Positions 1 through 8,824 of a stretch of DNA of 64,000 nucleotides are shown here, one piece after another. Below the pieces are notes generated by a model. The model saw only the letters and a program-made list of their open reading frames with translations. It was not told the origin of the DNA and did no database searches. This stretch comes from Streptomyces venezuelae (GTDB lineage Bacteria; Actinomycetota; Actinomycetes; Streptomycetales; Streptomycetaceae), in assembly GCF_008642295.1 (NCBI RefSeq), contig NZ_CP029190.1, positions 992,001-1,056,000 of the forward strand. Direction: 5' to 3'. A program made the translations under genes and the position numbers. Position 1 is the stretch's first letter. The number at the start of each line of letters is the position of its first letter.

Positions 1-84
1 CTCGACGCGGTCCGTTCCGCGGTCGCCCGGGTCACCGACGGCGGCAACGCCTACCGGATGCTGGCCCGCAGGGACGAGGAGTGA
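1..84 (+). CDS. C-terminal end of an unidentified protein (partial)
   Basis: An open frame enters from the left edge and ends at TGA (82-84), giving only 27 residues that end in LARRDEE. Codon use is typical of the neighbours. The stop overlaps the GTG start of the next gene (GTGA, 81-84), so the two are probably translationally coupled. Too little is present to name a family; coupling to a galactokinase-like gene hints at sugar metabolism, but that is only inference. Confidence 0.6.
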   Translation, partial: LDAVRSAVARVTDGGNAYRMLARRDEE

Positions 85-1037
85 GCGCGGTGACCGCGGA
101 TGCGCAGGACCTGGCCCGCCGGGCCACCGCCGACCCCTTGTTCCGGCTGGCCGCGTACGCCCTGGAGGCGGCGCACGGCCGCCCGCCCGCGGCGGTGTGG
201 AGCGCCCCGCACGCCTTCCATCTGGCGCCCGGGCTGGTGGCGGCGGCCGGCTGGCCGGTGGCCGCCGCTGCGGCACCCCGTACGGACGGCCTGGTGCGGC
301 TGAGCTCGCTGAGCCATCCCGCGCACAGCTGCGATCTGCCCCTCGAACCGGCGGGCGGCGGGGACCCCGAGCGGCTTGCCGCGGTCCCGGACTGGGCCGC
401 CCGGCCGTACCGGCTGCTGCGGGCGCTGGCCCGGGCCGGGTACGGAGCCGGGGGGACCGATCTGCATGTGCAGAGCTCGCTCACCCCGGCCGCCGGGCTG
501 GCCACCGCCGAACCGGCGGACTGCGCCATCGCACTGGCCGTGGCCGACGTCCACGGGGCGGCCCTGCCCCGGCCCGAAGACCCGGCCCGCGAGGAACCGG
601 CTCGCGAAGACCCGGCCCGCGAGGAGCTGGCCCGGCTGATGGATGCGGCACTGCCCGGCGGGGACCCTGCGCTGCGCCGGGCCGTGCTGTTCGCCCGCCC
701 CGGCCGGGCGCTGCTGCTCGACCCCGCCGGTCCGGCCCGCCCGGTCGCGTTCGACCCGCCGGCCTCCGGTGCGCGGCTGGTGCTGATGGCCGTACGCGGG
801 GAGCCGTCGGAGTGGGCCGGGGAGCTGGGGCGGGCCATGGAGTGTGCCCGGCGGGCCGGGGCGCTGAGCGCCTGGCCGCCCGGGGAACGGCCCGGGCGCA
901 GCGCGTTGGTGCTGCTCCCGCAGGACCGGGTGCCGGCGGTTCGGGCCGGGGTCTCGGCGGAGTTCCGCGACCGCGGCCGGCCGGTGCCGCGGTTCCTGAA
1001 CATCGCCGTGGCCGGTGCGGCCCGGCGCGCGGAATGA
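81..1037 (+). CDS. Degenerate galactokinase-like (GHMP kinase family) protein
   Basis: This 318-aa protein follows the galactokinase layout. The N-terminal third resembles the segment around the sugar-binding loop (WSAPHAFHLAPG, then GLVRLSSLSHPA). A middle stretch, GGTDLHVQSSLTPAAGLATA, lines up with the GHMP kinase phosphate-binding region. The end (VPAVRAGVSAEFRDRGRPVP) resembles the galactokinase C-terminus. Key elements are missing: no GEHTDY-type sugar-binding motif, and the usual GLSSSAA loop reads GLATAEPA. It is also about 70 aa shorter than typical GalK (around 385-390 aa). Codons 171-181 hold a small PAREEPAREDPARE repeat. The GTG start overlaps the upstream stop. It is probably a catalytically dead relative; homology is by eye. 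Confidence 0.55.
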   Translation: MSAVTADAQDLARRATADPLFRLAAYALEAAHGRPPAAVWSAPHAFHLAPGLVAAAGWPVAAAAAPRTDGLVRLSSLSHPAHSCDLPLEPAGGGDPERLAAVPDWAARPYRLLRALARAGYGAGGTDLHVQSSLTPAAGLATAEPADCAIALAVADVHGAALPRPEDPAREEPAREDPAREELARLMDAALPGGDPALRRAVLFARPGRALLLDPAGPARPVAFDPPASGARLVLMAVRGEPSEWAGELGRAMECARRAGALSAWPPGERPGRSALVLLPQDRVPAVRAGVSAEFRDRGRPVPRFLNIAVAGAARRAE

Positions 1038-1074
1038 CCCGTACCACCCATCACCCTCGAGGAGTACCCCTCTC

Positions 1075-2292
1075 ATGCCAAGAACACCGAAGCGGGCCCG
1101 CTGGTCCGCACTGATCGCCGCGGTGGGCGCCTTCGGCCTGCTGGGCGCGTTCACCGTCGCCAACTCCCAGGCGGCCGACGCCGGTCCGCAGTCCGCGCCC
1201 GCGGCTGCCTCGGCTGCCGCGGCCCTCCCGGCGTACGACCACGTGGTGGTCGTCGTCTACGAGAACAAGCAGTACGGCGAGATCATCGGCAGCGCCAACG
1301 CGCCCTACATCAACCAGCTGGCCAACAACGGCGCCAGCCTGACCGCGATGAAGGCCCTCACCCACCCCAGCCAGCCGAACTACTTCAACCTGTTCTCGGG
1401 CTCCACCCAGGGCATCACGGGCGACGGCTGCTACGTCCCGCAGTCGATGACCGCGGCCAACCTCGGCCAGGAGCTGATCGCGGCGGGCAAGACCTTCGCC
1501 ACCTACAACCAGGGTCTGCCGAGCGAGGGTTCGACGGTCTGCACCAACGGCCAGTACGCGCAGAAGCACAACCCCTGGTTCGCGTTCAAGAACGTCCCGC
1601 TGAACACCGGGAAGACCTGGGCGCAGTTCCCGCAGGGCAACTTCGCGGCGCTGCCGGACTTCTCGTTCATCGTGCCGGACCAGTGCAACGACATGCACTC
1701 CTGCCCGGTGTCCACGGGCGACACCTGGACGAAGAACAACATCGACGCGTACGCGCAGTGGGCGAAGGCCAACAACAGTCTGCTGGTGCTGACCTGGGAC
1801 GAGGACAACTTCCTCGGCTCCAACCAGATCGCGACCGTGTTCTACGGCGCGCATGTGAAGACGGGCAGGTACGGGACCGCCTTCAACCACTACAACCTGC
1901 TGCGCACCTTCGAGGACCTGTTCGGCACCACGCACGCGGGGAACGCCGCGAACGTCCAGCCGATCTCGGAGGTGTTCGGCACCGGCGGCCCCGATCCCAC
2001 GCCGACCCCGACACCCACCCCGACTCCCGGTGATCTGAAGGTCACCGATCCCGGGCCGCACACCTGCAAGTTCAACCAGTCCTGCACGATCCAGATCACC
2101 GCGACCGGTGGCAAGCCGCCGATCCGGTATGCGGCCACCGGTCTGCCCTGGGGTCTGACCATGGACGCCAGCTCGGGCCGGATCAGCGGAAAGCCATGGG
2201 GCAGCGGCACCGTCCAGATCGCCGTCACCGCGACCGACTCGGCCGGAGCCACCGCCAACGCCACCTTCCCGCTCACCATCAACTGGTTCTAG
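1075..2292 (+). CDS. Secreted phosphoesterase (PF04185 type) with C-terminal Ig-like domain
   Basis: The 405-aa protein starts at ATG 1075 behind GAGGAG. A signal peptide (KRAR, then LIAAVGAFGLLGAFTVANSQA) is followed by a phosphoesterase domain of the alkaline-phosphatase superfamily. That family includes bacterial acid phosphatases and phospholipase C-like enzymes. Visible motifs are VVVVYENK, THPSQPNYF, FIVPDQCNDMHS and VLTWDEDN, which carry the expected metal-binding acids, Asn and His. A PTPTPTPTPTP linker near residue 310 leads to a C-terminal putative Ig (He_PIG-like) domain with a Cys pair and GLPWGLTMDASSGRISG. It is exported and probably scavenges phosphate from phosphoesters. The MFS gene starts 8 nt after its stop. 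Confidence 0.82.
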   Translation: MPRTPKRARWSALIAAVGAFGLLGAFTVANSQAADAGPQSAPAAASAAAALPAYDHVVVVVYENKQYGEIIGSANAPYINQLANNGASLTAMKALTHPSQPNYFNLFSGSTQGITGDGCYVPQSMTAANLGQELIAAGKTFATYNQGLPSEGSTVCTNGQYAQKHNPWFAFKNVPLNTGKTWAQFPQGNFAALPDFSFIVPDQCNDMHSCPVSTGDTWTKNNIDAYAQWAKANNSLLVLTWDEDNFLGSNQIATVFYGAHVKTGRYGTAFNHYNLLRTFEDLFGTTHAGNAANVQPISEVFGTGGPDPTPTPTPTPTPGDLKVTDPGPHTCKFNQSCTIQITATGGKPPIRYAATGLPWGLTMDASSGRISGKPWGSGTVQIAVTATDSAGATANATFPLTINWF

Positions 2293-2300
2293 GGGGAGCC

Positions 2301-3566
2301 GTGTACCTGTCTGCCAGCCGGGCCGCGGACGCCGCCAAGGACCTCCCCGCGACCGCGACCGCTGCCCCGGGGCGCCGCGCCGTCCCCGGCACCGTCCTCG
2401 CGCTCGGCCTGGTCAGTCTGGTCACGGACATCTCCGCGGAGATGGTCACCGCCGTCCTGCCGCTGTACCTGATGGCGGGCCTCGGCATGTCTCCGCTCGC
2501 GTTCGGCGCCCTGGACGGGCTTCACCAGGGCGCCACCGCACTGTTCCGGCTGGCCGGCGGACGGATCGCGGACCGCACCCGGCGCCGCAAACTGGTCGCC
2601 GGGGCCGGCTACGGGCTGTCCGCGGCCTGCAAGGCCATCCTGCCGGCCGTCGGCACCCCCTGGTCGGTGGCGGCGGTGCTGGCCGCCGACCGCACCGGCA
2701 AGGGGCTGCGCACCGCCCCGCGTGATGCGCTGATCTCGCTGTCCGCGCCGCCCGACGAGCAGGGCCGGGCCTTCGGTGTGCACCGGGCCATGGACACGGC
2801 CGGTGCGCTGCTGGGCCCGCTGGCCGCGTTCGGGGTGCTGTGGGTGGCGGTGGACGGCTATGACGCCGTGTTCACGGTCAGCTTCTGCTTCGCGGTGCTC
2901 GGGGTGGTGCTGCTCGCGCTGTTCGTACGGGAGGCCCCGGCGCCCGCGGCGGTGCGCGGCGCCCCGCTCCCGCCACTGCGGACCCTGGCCGCCCTGCCGG
3001 GACTGCGCCGGCTGTGCCTGGCCGCCGGTCTGCTGGGGCTGGTCACGGTCAGCGACGCCTTCCTCTTCCTGCTGGTGCAGCGGCGGCTGGAGCTGCCGGC
3101 CGCCTGGTTCCCGCTGCTGCCGGTGGGCACGGCAGCCGCCTTCCTGTTGTGTGCGCTGCCGGCCGGCCGGCTCGCGGACCGGATCGGCCGGGCGCGGGTG
3201 TTCCTCGGCGGCCACGTCCTGCTGCTGATCGCCTGCCTGCTGCTGCTCGGCCCGGTACCGGCCGGTCCGGTCATCGCCGTGGGCGTGCCGGCGCTCCTCG
3301 GGGTCTTCTACGCCGCCACCGACGGGGTGCTGATGGCCGCGGCGGGTCCGCTGCTGCCCGAGGAGCTGCGCACCACCGGCCTCGCCTGTCTCCAGACCGT
3401 CCAGGCGCTGGCCCGCTTCGCCGGGTCCCTGCTGTTCGGTGCCGCCTGGACCCTGTGGGGGCCGCACTCGGCGCTGGCGGTGGCAGCCGCCGGGCTGGCC
3501 GCTGTCCTGATCACACTCTGCCTGCTCGCCTCCGCCGGTAAGCTCCGGATCACTCACCGGAGTTGA
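2301..3566 (+). CDS. MFS transporter
   Basis: A 421-aa membrane protein with about 12 hydrophobic segments. The family loop GGRIADRTRRRK sits between TM2 and TM3, and a similar GRLADRIGRAR follows in the second half. The start is GTG 2301, directly behind AGGGGGAG, which overlaps the stop of the phosphoesterase gene. An N-terminal tail of about 25 residues precedes TM1 (VLALGLVSLVTDISAEM, a phrase common in YajR/quinolone-efflux-like MFS members). The 8-nt spacing suggests co-transcription with the phosphoesterase. Substrate unknown. Confidence 0.85.
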   Translation: MYLSASRAADAAKDLPATATAAPGRRAVPGTVLALGLVSLVTDISAEMVTAVLPLYLMAGLGMSPLAFGALDGLHQGATALFRLAGGRIADRTRRRKLVAGAGYGLSAACKAILPAVGTPWSVAAVLAADRTGKGLRTAPRDALISLSAPPDEQGRAFGVHRAMDTAGALLGPLAAFGVLWVAVDGYDAVFTVSFCFAVLGVVLLALFVREAPAPAAVRGAPLPPLRTLAALPGLRRLCLAAGLLGLVTVSDAFLFLLVQRRLELPAAWFPLLPVGTAAAFLLCALPAGRLADRIGRARVFLGGHVLLLIACLLLLGPVPAGPVIAVGVPALLGVFYAATDGVLMAAAGPLLPEELRTTGLACLQTVQALARFAGSLLFGAAWTLWGPHSALAVAAAGLAAVLITLCLLASAGKLRITHRS

Positions 3567-3586
3567 CCGGAGTCGATCGGAGACCC

Positions 3587-3970
3587 ATGCACGACGCCGA
3601 TGTCTGGAAGACGATCTCCGCCCTGGCCGAGACCTTCGAGGTCCGGGACGCCGGGCGGGGAGTGGCACCGGAGGAGCAGTGGACCCTCCAGGTGCTGAAG
3701 ATCGGGGAGGAGTTCGGCGAGGCGGCGCAGGCCGTGATCGGGGTGCGCGGTACCAACCCGCGCAAGGGCACTTCGCACACCTGGGAGGACGTACAGGCCG
3801 AGGTGGCCGACACCATCATCACCGCCATGGTGGCCCTGACCCGGATGCGGCCCGATGACGCCGCGGAGTACTTCGCCCGGCAACTCGCCCTCAAGTCCGA
3901 CCGCTTCCTGACCCGCCAGGACCCGCCCGGGAAGGCCGTCCTCCCGGCGGACCGCTCGCCCGCACCCTAG
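3587..3970 (+). CDS. MazG-like family protein (nucleotide pyrophosphohydrolase-like)
   Basis: 127 aa starting at ATG 3587, with CGGAG upstream within a small run of CCGGAGT repeats. It shows the all-alpha NTP pyrophosphohydrolase pattern: LKIGEEFGEAAQAVIG supplies an ExxE-type metal site, and VQAEVADTIITAMVAL supplies the later E/D pair. This matches the short MazG-like proteins common in Streptomyces, which are expected to hydrolyse non-canonical NTPs. It starts 20 nt after the MFS stop and ends 10 nt before the SDR start, so all three may share a transcript. Confidence 0.75.
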   Translation: MHDADVWKTISALAETFEVRDAGRGVAPEEQWTLQVLKIGEEFGEAAQAVIGVRGTNPRKGTSHTWEDVQAEVADTIITAMVALTRMRPDDAAEYFARQLALKSDRFLTRQDPPGKAVLPADRSPAP

Positions 3971-3980
3971 GCTCGGTCAT

Positions 3981-4895
3981 ATGGCTGGAACGCTGGAAGG
4001 CAAGGTCGCCCTGGTCGCCGGAGGCACCCGCGGTGCGGGCCGCGGGGTGGCCGTACAGCTGGGCGCGGAGGGCGCGACGGTGTACGTCACCGGGCGCAGC
4101 ACCCGGGGGAAGCGGTCGGAGTACGACCGGCCGGAGACGGTGGAGGAGAGCGCCGCACTGGTGACGGCGGCGGGCGGGCTGGGCATCCCGGTGGTCTGTG
4201 ACCACCTGGTGCCGGAGCAGGTCGAGGCGCTGGTCGGCCGGATCGACTCCGAGCAGGGCCGGCTGGACGTGCTGGTGAACGACATCTGGGGCGGTGAGCT
4301 GCTCTTCGAGTGGGAGAGCACGGTCTGGGAGCACGATCTGGACAACGGGCTGCGGCTGCTGCGGCTCGCGGTGGAGACCCATGCCATCACCAGTCATTTC
4401 GCGCTGCCGCTGCTCCTGCGCACCCCGGGCGGGCTGGTGGTGGAGATGACGGACGGGACCGAGGAGTACAACCGGTCCACCTACCGGGTGTCCTTCTTCT
4501 ACGACATCGCCAAGTCCTCGGTGCTGCGGATGGCGTTCGCGCTGGGGCACGAGCTGGGTCCGCGCGGGGCGACGGCGGTGGCATTGACCCCGGGCTGGCT
4601 GCGCTCGGAGATGATGCTGGACAACTACGGGGTGACGGAGGCGAACTGGCGGGACGCCACGGAACGCTCCCCGCACTTCGCGATCTCCGAGACCCCCTCG
4701 TACGTGGGGCGGGCGGTGGCGGCGCTGGCCGCCGACCCGGAGGTGGCCCGCTGGAACGGCCGGTCGCTGTCCAGCGGGCAGCTGGCCCGGGAGTACGGCT
4801 TCACCGATCTGGACGGAAGCCGGCCGGACGCCTGGCGGTACCTGGTGGAGGTTCAGGACCCGGGCCGGCCGGCCGACACCACCGGCTACCGCTGA
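3981..4895 (+). CDS. SDR family NAD(P)-dependent oxidoreductase
   Basis: A 304-aa short-chain dehydrogenase/reductase. The cofactor motif GGTRGAGRG spans residues 14-22; the usual NAG motif reads VNDIWGG; the catalytic YxxxK is Y174-D-I-A-K178. The C-terminal extension past residue 250 resembles DHRS1-like SDRs. It starts at ATG 3981, 10 nt after the MazG-like gene, and its last 10 nt overlap the convergent TetR gene (4886-4895). Substrate unknown. The adjacent TetR and UvrA-like genes make a role in handling a toxic compound plausible but unproven. Confidence 0.85.
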   Translation: MAGTLEGKVALVAGGTRGAGRGVAVQLGAEGATVYVTGRSTRGKRSEYDRPETVEESAALVTAAGGLGIPVVCDHLVPEQVEALVGRIDSEQGRLDVLVNDIWGGELLFEWESTVWEHDLDNGLRLLRLAVETHAITSHFALPLLLRTPGGLVVEMTDGTEEYNRSTYRVSFFYDIAKSSVLRMAFALGHELGPRGATAVALTPGWLRSEMMLDNYGVTEANWRDATERSPHFAISETPSYVGRAVAALAADPEVARWNGRSLSSGQLAREYGFTDLDGSRPDAWRYLVEVQDPGRPADTTGYR

Positions 4896-5659
4896 TCCGA
4901 GCGGCCGGACACCTCCCCGGGCAGCCGGGCCGCGATCCCGTCCAGGACGCAGCGGAGGCCGAAGGCCCAGGCGGTTTCCGGGCTGTAGGCGCCGACGCTG
5001 CTGCCGACCCGGAAGGCCAGCGGGTAGGCCTCGGCGTCCATGACCCGTTCCAGCAGGGGCGCGGTGGCGTCCCACCACTCGTCGTCGCTCTGCCGCCGGT
5101 TGTGCTCGGCCGCGTCGAGGGCGGCCCTGACGGTCGCGTGCACGAAGGCGAGGAGGTGGGTGAGCCCGGCGTCCATCTCCACGTCGGGCAGTCCCATGCC
5201 CTCGAAGGCGGCGAGCTCGCGCTCGTACTTCCCGATCACGCCGGGACCCATGGGCGGGCGGGTGGCGGCGAGGTCGGCCACCCAGGGGTGCCGGAACAGC
5301 AGGTCGCGGTTGTCGTCGGCGACCGCCGTCAGCCGGGTCCGCCAGTCGGCGTCCGCGGGGACCGGCCGGCGCTCCATCCGGCCCCACACCTGATCGAGCA
5401 TGAGGTCGAGCAGTTCGGTCTTGCCCGGGACGTAGGTGTACAGGGACATCGGGGTGACGCCCAGGGCGGTGGCCAGCGAGCGCATGGTCAGGGCGTTCAG
5501 TCCGTCCCGGTCGGCCAGTTCGACGGCCGCGTCGACCACGGCGTCCACGCTGAGTCCCTGCCGCGGTCCGCGCCGGCCGGCCGGCTCCTGCGCGGACTCG
5601 CGCCACAGCAGCTCCAGCGTGCGGGCGGGGTCTTCCGTACCACTGCGGTCCTTGCTCAT
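4886..5659 (-). CDS. TetR/AcrR family transcriptional regulator (TetR_C type)
   Basis: 257 aa, ATG at 5659. The N-terminal helix-turn-helix spans roughly residues 38-85 (VDAAVELADRDGLNALTMRS, then LGVTPMSLYTYV). The ligand-binding C-terminal half has TetR_C character (LFRHPWVADLAATRPPMGPG). It is transcribed divergently from the UvrA-like gene, and a 29-bp interrupted palindrome lies in the 107-bp gap. The simplest model is a drug-responsive repressor of itself and the UvrA-like gene. The 3' end overlaps the SDR gene on the other strand by 10 nt. Confidence 0.88.
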   Translation of the reverse strand: MSKDRSGTEDPARTLELLWRESAQEPAGRRGPRQGLSVDAVVDAAVELADRDGLNALTMRSLATALGVTPMSLYTYVPGKTELLDLMLDQVWGRMERRPVPADADWRTRLTAVADDNRDLLFRHPWVADLAATRPPMGPGVIGKYERELAAFEGMGLPDVEMDAGLTHLLAFVHATVRAALDAAEHNRRQSDDEWWDATAPLLERVMDAEAYPLAFRVGSSVGAYSPETAWAFGLRCVLDGIAARLPGEVSGRSDQR

Positions 5660-5702
5660 GAGCTGTCCCTCTCCCTCGCTCCGGGTTGCACTCCGGGTTA
5701 TT

Positions 5703-5731
5703 CTCTACGCTGTATACAGTACACTGTAGAG
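5703..5731. promoter_or_regulatory. Probable TetR operator (29-bp palindrome)
   Basis: Between the divergent TetR and UvrA-like starts lies an interrupted palindrome of the form CTCTAC-nn-TGTA-n5-TACA-nn-GTAGAG, with 10 of 14 pairs complementary. It is AT-rich against its surroundings and contains TATAC, so it may overlap a -10 element. Position and symmetry make it the likely binding site of the adjacent TetR protein. Confidence 0.65.
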
Positions 5732-5766
5732 AGTAAGCCCGAAACACCCCCGCCGTGAGGAGTTCC

Positions 5767-8064
5767 GTGCAGATCACCACCGCCACCACCGCCACCGCCG
5801 CAGCACCCACCGCCGCCGACGGCCATCAGGTCATCCAGGTCCGCGGCGCCCGCGAGAACAACCTCGTGGACGTATCCGTCGACATCCCCAAACGCCGGCT
5901 GACGGTCTTCACCGGCGTCTCCGGATCCGGCAAGTCCTCGCTGGTCTTCGGCACCATCGCCGCCGAATCCCAGCGGATGATCAACGAGACCTACACGGCG
6001 TTCATCCAGTCGTTCATGCCCAGCCAGAGCCGGCCCGACGTGGACGCCCTGCACAATCTGAGTGCCGCGATCGTCGTGGACCAGGAGCGGATGGGCGCCA
6101 ACTCCCGTTCCACCGTGGGCACGGCCACCGACGCCTCCACCATGCTGCGGATCGTCTTCAGCCGCCTCGGCACCCCGCACATCGGCACGTCCACGGCCTT
6201 CAGCTTCAACACCCCGGACGGCATGTGCCCGCGCTGCGAGGGCATCGGCCAGGTCTCCGACATCGATGTGGACCAGCTGGTGGACCGCGAACTCTCGCTG
6301 AACGAGGGCGCGATCACCGTGCCCGGGTTCGCCGTCGACTCCTGGTACTGGCAGGTCATGGCCAACTCCGGGTTCTTCTCCCCGGACAAGAAGCTGAAGG
6401 AGTTCACCGAGCAGGAGTGGGCGGACTTCCTGCACCGGCCCGCGGTGAAGGTGAAGGTGGGGTCGGGCAACCAGACCTACGAGGGGCTGATCACCAAGAT
6501 CCAGCGGACGTACCTGTCCAAGGACCGCGAGTCCATGCAGTCCCACATCCGGGCCTTCGTGGACCGGGCGGTGGTCTTCGCCGACTGCCCGGAGTGCGGC
6601 GGCAGCCGGCTCGGCCCGGCCGCGCTCTCCTCCCGCATCGACGGCCTGAACATCGCCGACTGCTCGGCCATGCAGATCAGCGACCTCGCCGAGTTCATCG
6701 GGAAGATCGAGGACCCGGGGGTCGCCCCGCTGCTGGCGAACCTCCGCGGCCTGCTGGACTCCCTGGTGGAGATCGGCCTGGGCTACCTCAGCCTGGACCG
6801 GCCGGCCGGCACCCTCTCCGGCGGCGAGGCCCAGCGGGTCAAGATGGTCCGCCACCTCGGTTCCTCGCTCACCGATGTCACCTATGTCTTCGACGAGCCC
6901 ACCACCGGTCTGCACCCCCATGACATCCGGCGGATGAACGACCTGCTGCTGCGGCTGCGCGACAAGGGCAACACCGTCCTGGTGGTCGAGCACAAGCCGG
7001 AGGTCATAGCGATCGCCGACCACGTGGTGGACCTGGGTCCGGGCGCGGGCACCGCGGGCGGGCACCTCTGCTACAGCGGGGACGTGGCCGGGCTGCGCGC
7101 CTCGGACACCCTGACCGGCCGCCACCTCGGCCACCGGGCCCGGCTGCGCGAGCAGGTGCGGAAGCCGCGCGGTGCCCTCTCCATCAAGGGCGCCGACCTG
7201 CACAACCTCAAGGACGTCCAGGTGGACGTGCCGCTCGGGGTGCTGGCCGTGGTCACCGGGGTGGCGGGCTCGGGCAAGAGCTCGCTGATCCACGGGTACC
7301 TGGCCGGCCGGGACGGGGTGGTGGTGGCCGACCAGTCCCCCATCCGCGGCTCGCGGCGGTCGAACCCGGCGACGTACACCGGACTGCTGAACCCGGTCCG
7401 GACCGCCTTCGCGAAGGCCAACGGGGTCAAGCCGGCCCTGTTCAGCGCCAATTCGGAAGGGGCCTGCCCGAACTGCAACGGCCTCGGCCTGGTGTACACG
7501 GACCTGGCGATGATGGCCGGGGTGGCCTCGGTGTGCGAGGAGTGCGAGGGCAAGCGGTTCACCCCGGAGGTTCTGACGTACCGGCTTCGCGGCAGGAACA
7601 TCAGCGAGGTGCTCGACATGCCGGTGGAGGAGGCGCACGCCTTCTTCCCGACCGGCCAGGCCCGGGCGATCCTGGGCCGGCTGCTCGACGTCGGCCTGCC
7701 CTACCTGCGCCTGGGCCAGCCCCTCAACACCCTCTCGGGAGGCGAGCGGCAGCGCCTCAAGCTGGCGATCAACATGGCCGAGAAGGCCTCCACCTACATT
7801 CTGGACGAGCCGACCACCGGGCTCCACCTGGCCGATGTGGACAAACTGCTGGCCCTGCTGGACCGGCTCGTCGAGAACGGCAACTCGGTGATCGTCATCG
7901 AGCACCACCAGGCCGTGATGGCCCATGCCGACTGGCTGATCGACATCGGCCCGGGCGGCGGCCACGACGGCGGCCGGGTGGTCTTCGAGGGCACCCCGGC
8001 CACCCTGATGGCCGAGGCCGACACCTTGACGGCCCGTCACCTCCGGGAGTACGTCGGCTCCTAG
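5767..8064 (+). CDS. UvrA-like ABC-ATPase, DrrC type (drug-resistance UvrA paralogue)
   Basis: 765 aa from GTG 5767, behind GTGAGGAG. There are two ABC-ATPase halves: Walker A GVSGSGKSS near residue 50 and GVAGSGKSS near residue 498; signatures LSGGEAQR and LSGGERQR; Walker B FDEPTTGLHP and LDEPTTGLHL. UvrA zinc-module cysteines are present (CPRCEG, CPECGG, CPNCNG, CEECEG). Full UvrA is about 950-1000 aa; this length fits the short class typified by S. peucetius DrrC, which protects against daunorubicin without being the housekeeping excinuclease. It probably removes a drug or damaged base from DNA, under control of the divergent TetR. Confidence 0.85.
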   Translation: MQITTATTATAAAPTAADGHQVIQVRGARENNLVDVSVDIPKRRLTVFTGVSGSGKSSLVFGTIAAESQRMINETYTAFIQSFMPSQSRPDVDALHNLSAAIVVDQERMGANSRSTVGTATDASTMLRIVFSRLGTPHIGTSTAFSFNTPDGMCPRCEGIGQVSDIDVDQLVDRELSLNEGAITVPGFAVDSWYWQVMANSGFFSPDKKLKEFTEQEWADFLHRPAVKVKVGSGNQTYEGLITKIQRTYLSKDRESMQSHIRAFVDRAVVFADCPECGGSRLGPAALSSRIDGLNIADCSAMQISDLAEFIGKIEDPGVAPLLANLRGLLDSLVEIGLGYLSLDRPAGTLSGGEAQRVKMVRHLGSSLTDVTYVFDEPTTGLHPHDIRRMNDLLLRLRDKGNTVLVVEHKPEVIAIADHVVDLGPGAGTAGGHLCYSGDVAGLRASDTLTGRHLGHRARLREQVRKPRGALSIKGADLHNLKDVQVDVPLGVLAVVTGVAGSGKSSLIHGYLAGRDGVVVADQSPIRGSRRSNPATYTGLLNPVRTAFAKANGVKPALFSANSEGACPNCNGLGLVYTDLAMMAGVASVCEECEGKRFTPEVLTYRLRGRNISEVLDMPVEEAHAFFPTGQARAILGRLLDVGLPYLRLGQPLNTLSGGERQRLKLAINMAEKASTYILDEPTTGLHLADVDKLLALLDRLVENGNSVIVIEHHQAVMAHADWLIDIGPGGGHDGGRVVFEGTPATLMAEADTLTARHLREYVGS

Positions 8065-8184
8065 AGGGACCGCAGGAAGTCGCGGCGGTCGTCGGGGCGG
8101 TCGAGGCGGTCACGCCGGTCCCCCGGGGTGACCCCACCGGCCCGCCGGGGGTGACCGCACCAGTCCACCGGGGGCGACCGCGCC

Positions 8185-8207
8185 GACCCGGCGCATCGCG
8201 CCGGGTC
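8185..8207 (+). terminator. Hairpin after the UvrA-like gene
   Basis: A perfect 10-bp stem (GACCCGGCGC / GCGCCGGGTC) with a 3-nt loop lies 120 nt past the UvrA-like stop and 38 nt before the next start. There is no U-tract, as is usual for actinomycete terminators. The preceding 100 nt carry imperfect repeats of CCGGGGGTGACC. Confidence 0.4.
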
Positions 8208-8245
8208 CCCGGCCGGCGGGCGGTCCGCCCGTATGCTCGTCCACC

Positions 8246-8812
8246 ATGGGACGGATCATCCTGCCGGTGTCGGTGTCCCTCGACGGTTTCATCGAGGGAC
8301 CCGGCCGCGAGCTCGACTGGCACCTGGTCGACGACGAACTGCACACCCACTTCAACGAACAACTGGCCCCCATGGGCGCCTTTCTCAGCGGCCGGGTCAC
8401 CCACGAGCTGATGGCGGCGTACTGGCCGACCGCCGACGAGAACCCGGCCGCGAGCCGCCCGACCGCGGAGTTCGCCGCGATCTGGCGGGACATGCCGAAG
8501 TACGTGTTCTCCCGGACCCTGGAACCGGCCGAACACACCGCCTGGAACACCACGGTGGTCCGCCGGGTGGACCCGGCGGAGATCGAGGCGCTGAAGGCGG
8601 CCCCCGGCGGCGACCTGGCCCTCGGCGGCGCCGACCTGGCCGCCTCCTTCATGCGGTACGGCCTGATCGACGAATACCGGCTCTATGTCCATCCGGTGCT
8701 GCTCGGCTCCGGCAAGCGGCTCTTCCCGGCCTCGGACACCCGCACCCTGCTGCGCACGGCCGGCACCCACACCTTCGGCAACGGCGTGGTCCTGCTGCGC
8801 CACCTCACCTGA
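8246..8812 (+). CDS. Dihydrofolate reductase family protein (RibD C-terminal-like)
   Basis: 188 aa, ATG 8246. It has the fold signature of the RibD_C/YwjB-type reductases: N-terminal PVSVSLDGFIEG, a central GALxxSGRVTHE-like segment, LALGGADLAASF for the nucleotide-binding loop, and YRLYVHPVLLGSGKRLF near the end. These proteins bind NADPH and are usually distinct from housekeeping DHFR; their substrates are mostly unknown. It lies downstream of the UvrA-like gene but is separated from it by 181 nt and a hairpin, so it may be independent. Confidence 0.82.
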   Translation: MGRIILPVSVSLDGFIEGPGRELDWHLVDDELHTHFNEQLAPMGAFLSGRVTHELMAAYWPTADENPAASRPTAEFAAIWRDMPKYVFSRTLEPAEHTAWNTTVVRRVDPAEIEALKAAPGGDLALGGADLAASFMRYGLIDEYRLYVHPVLLGSGKRLFPASDTRTLLRTAGTHTFGNGVVLLRHLT

Positions 8813-8824
8813 CCGGCCGCCGTG

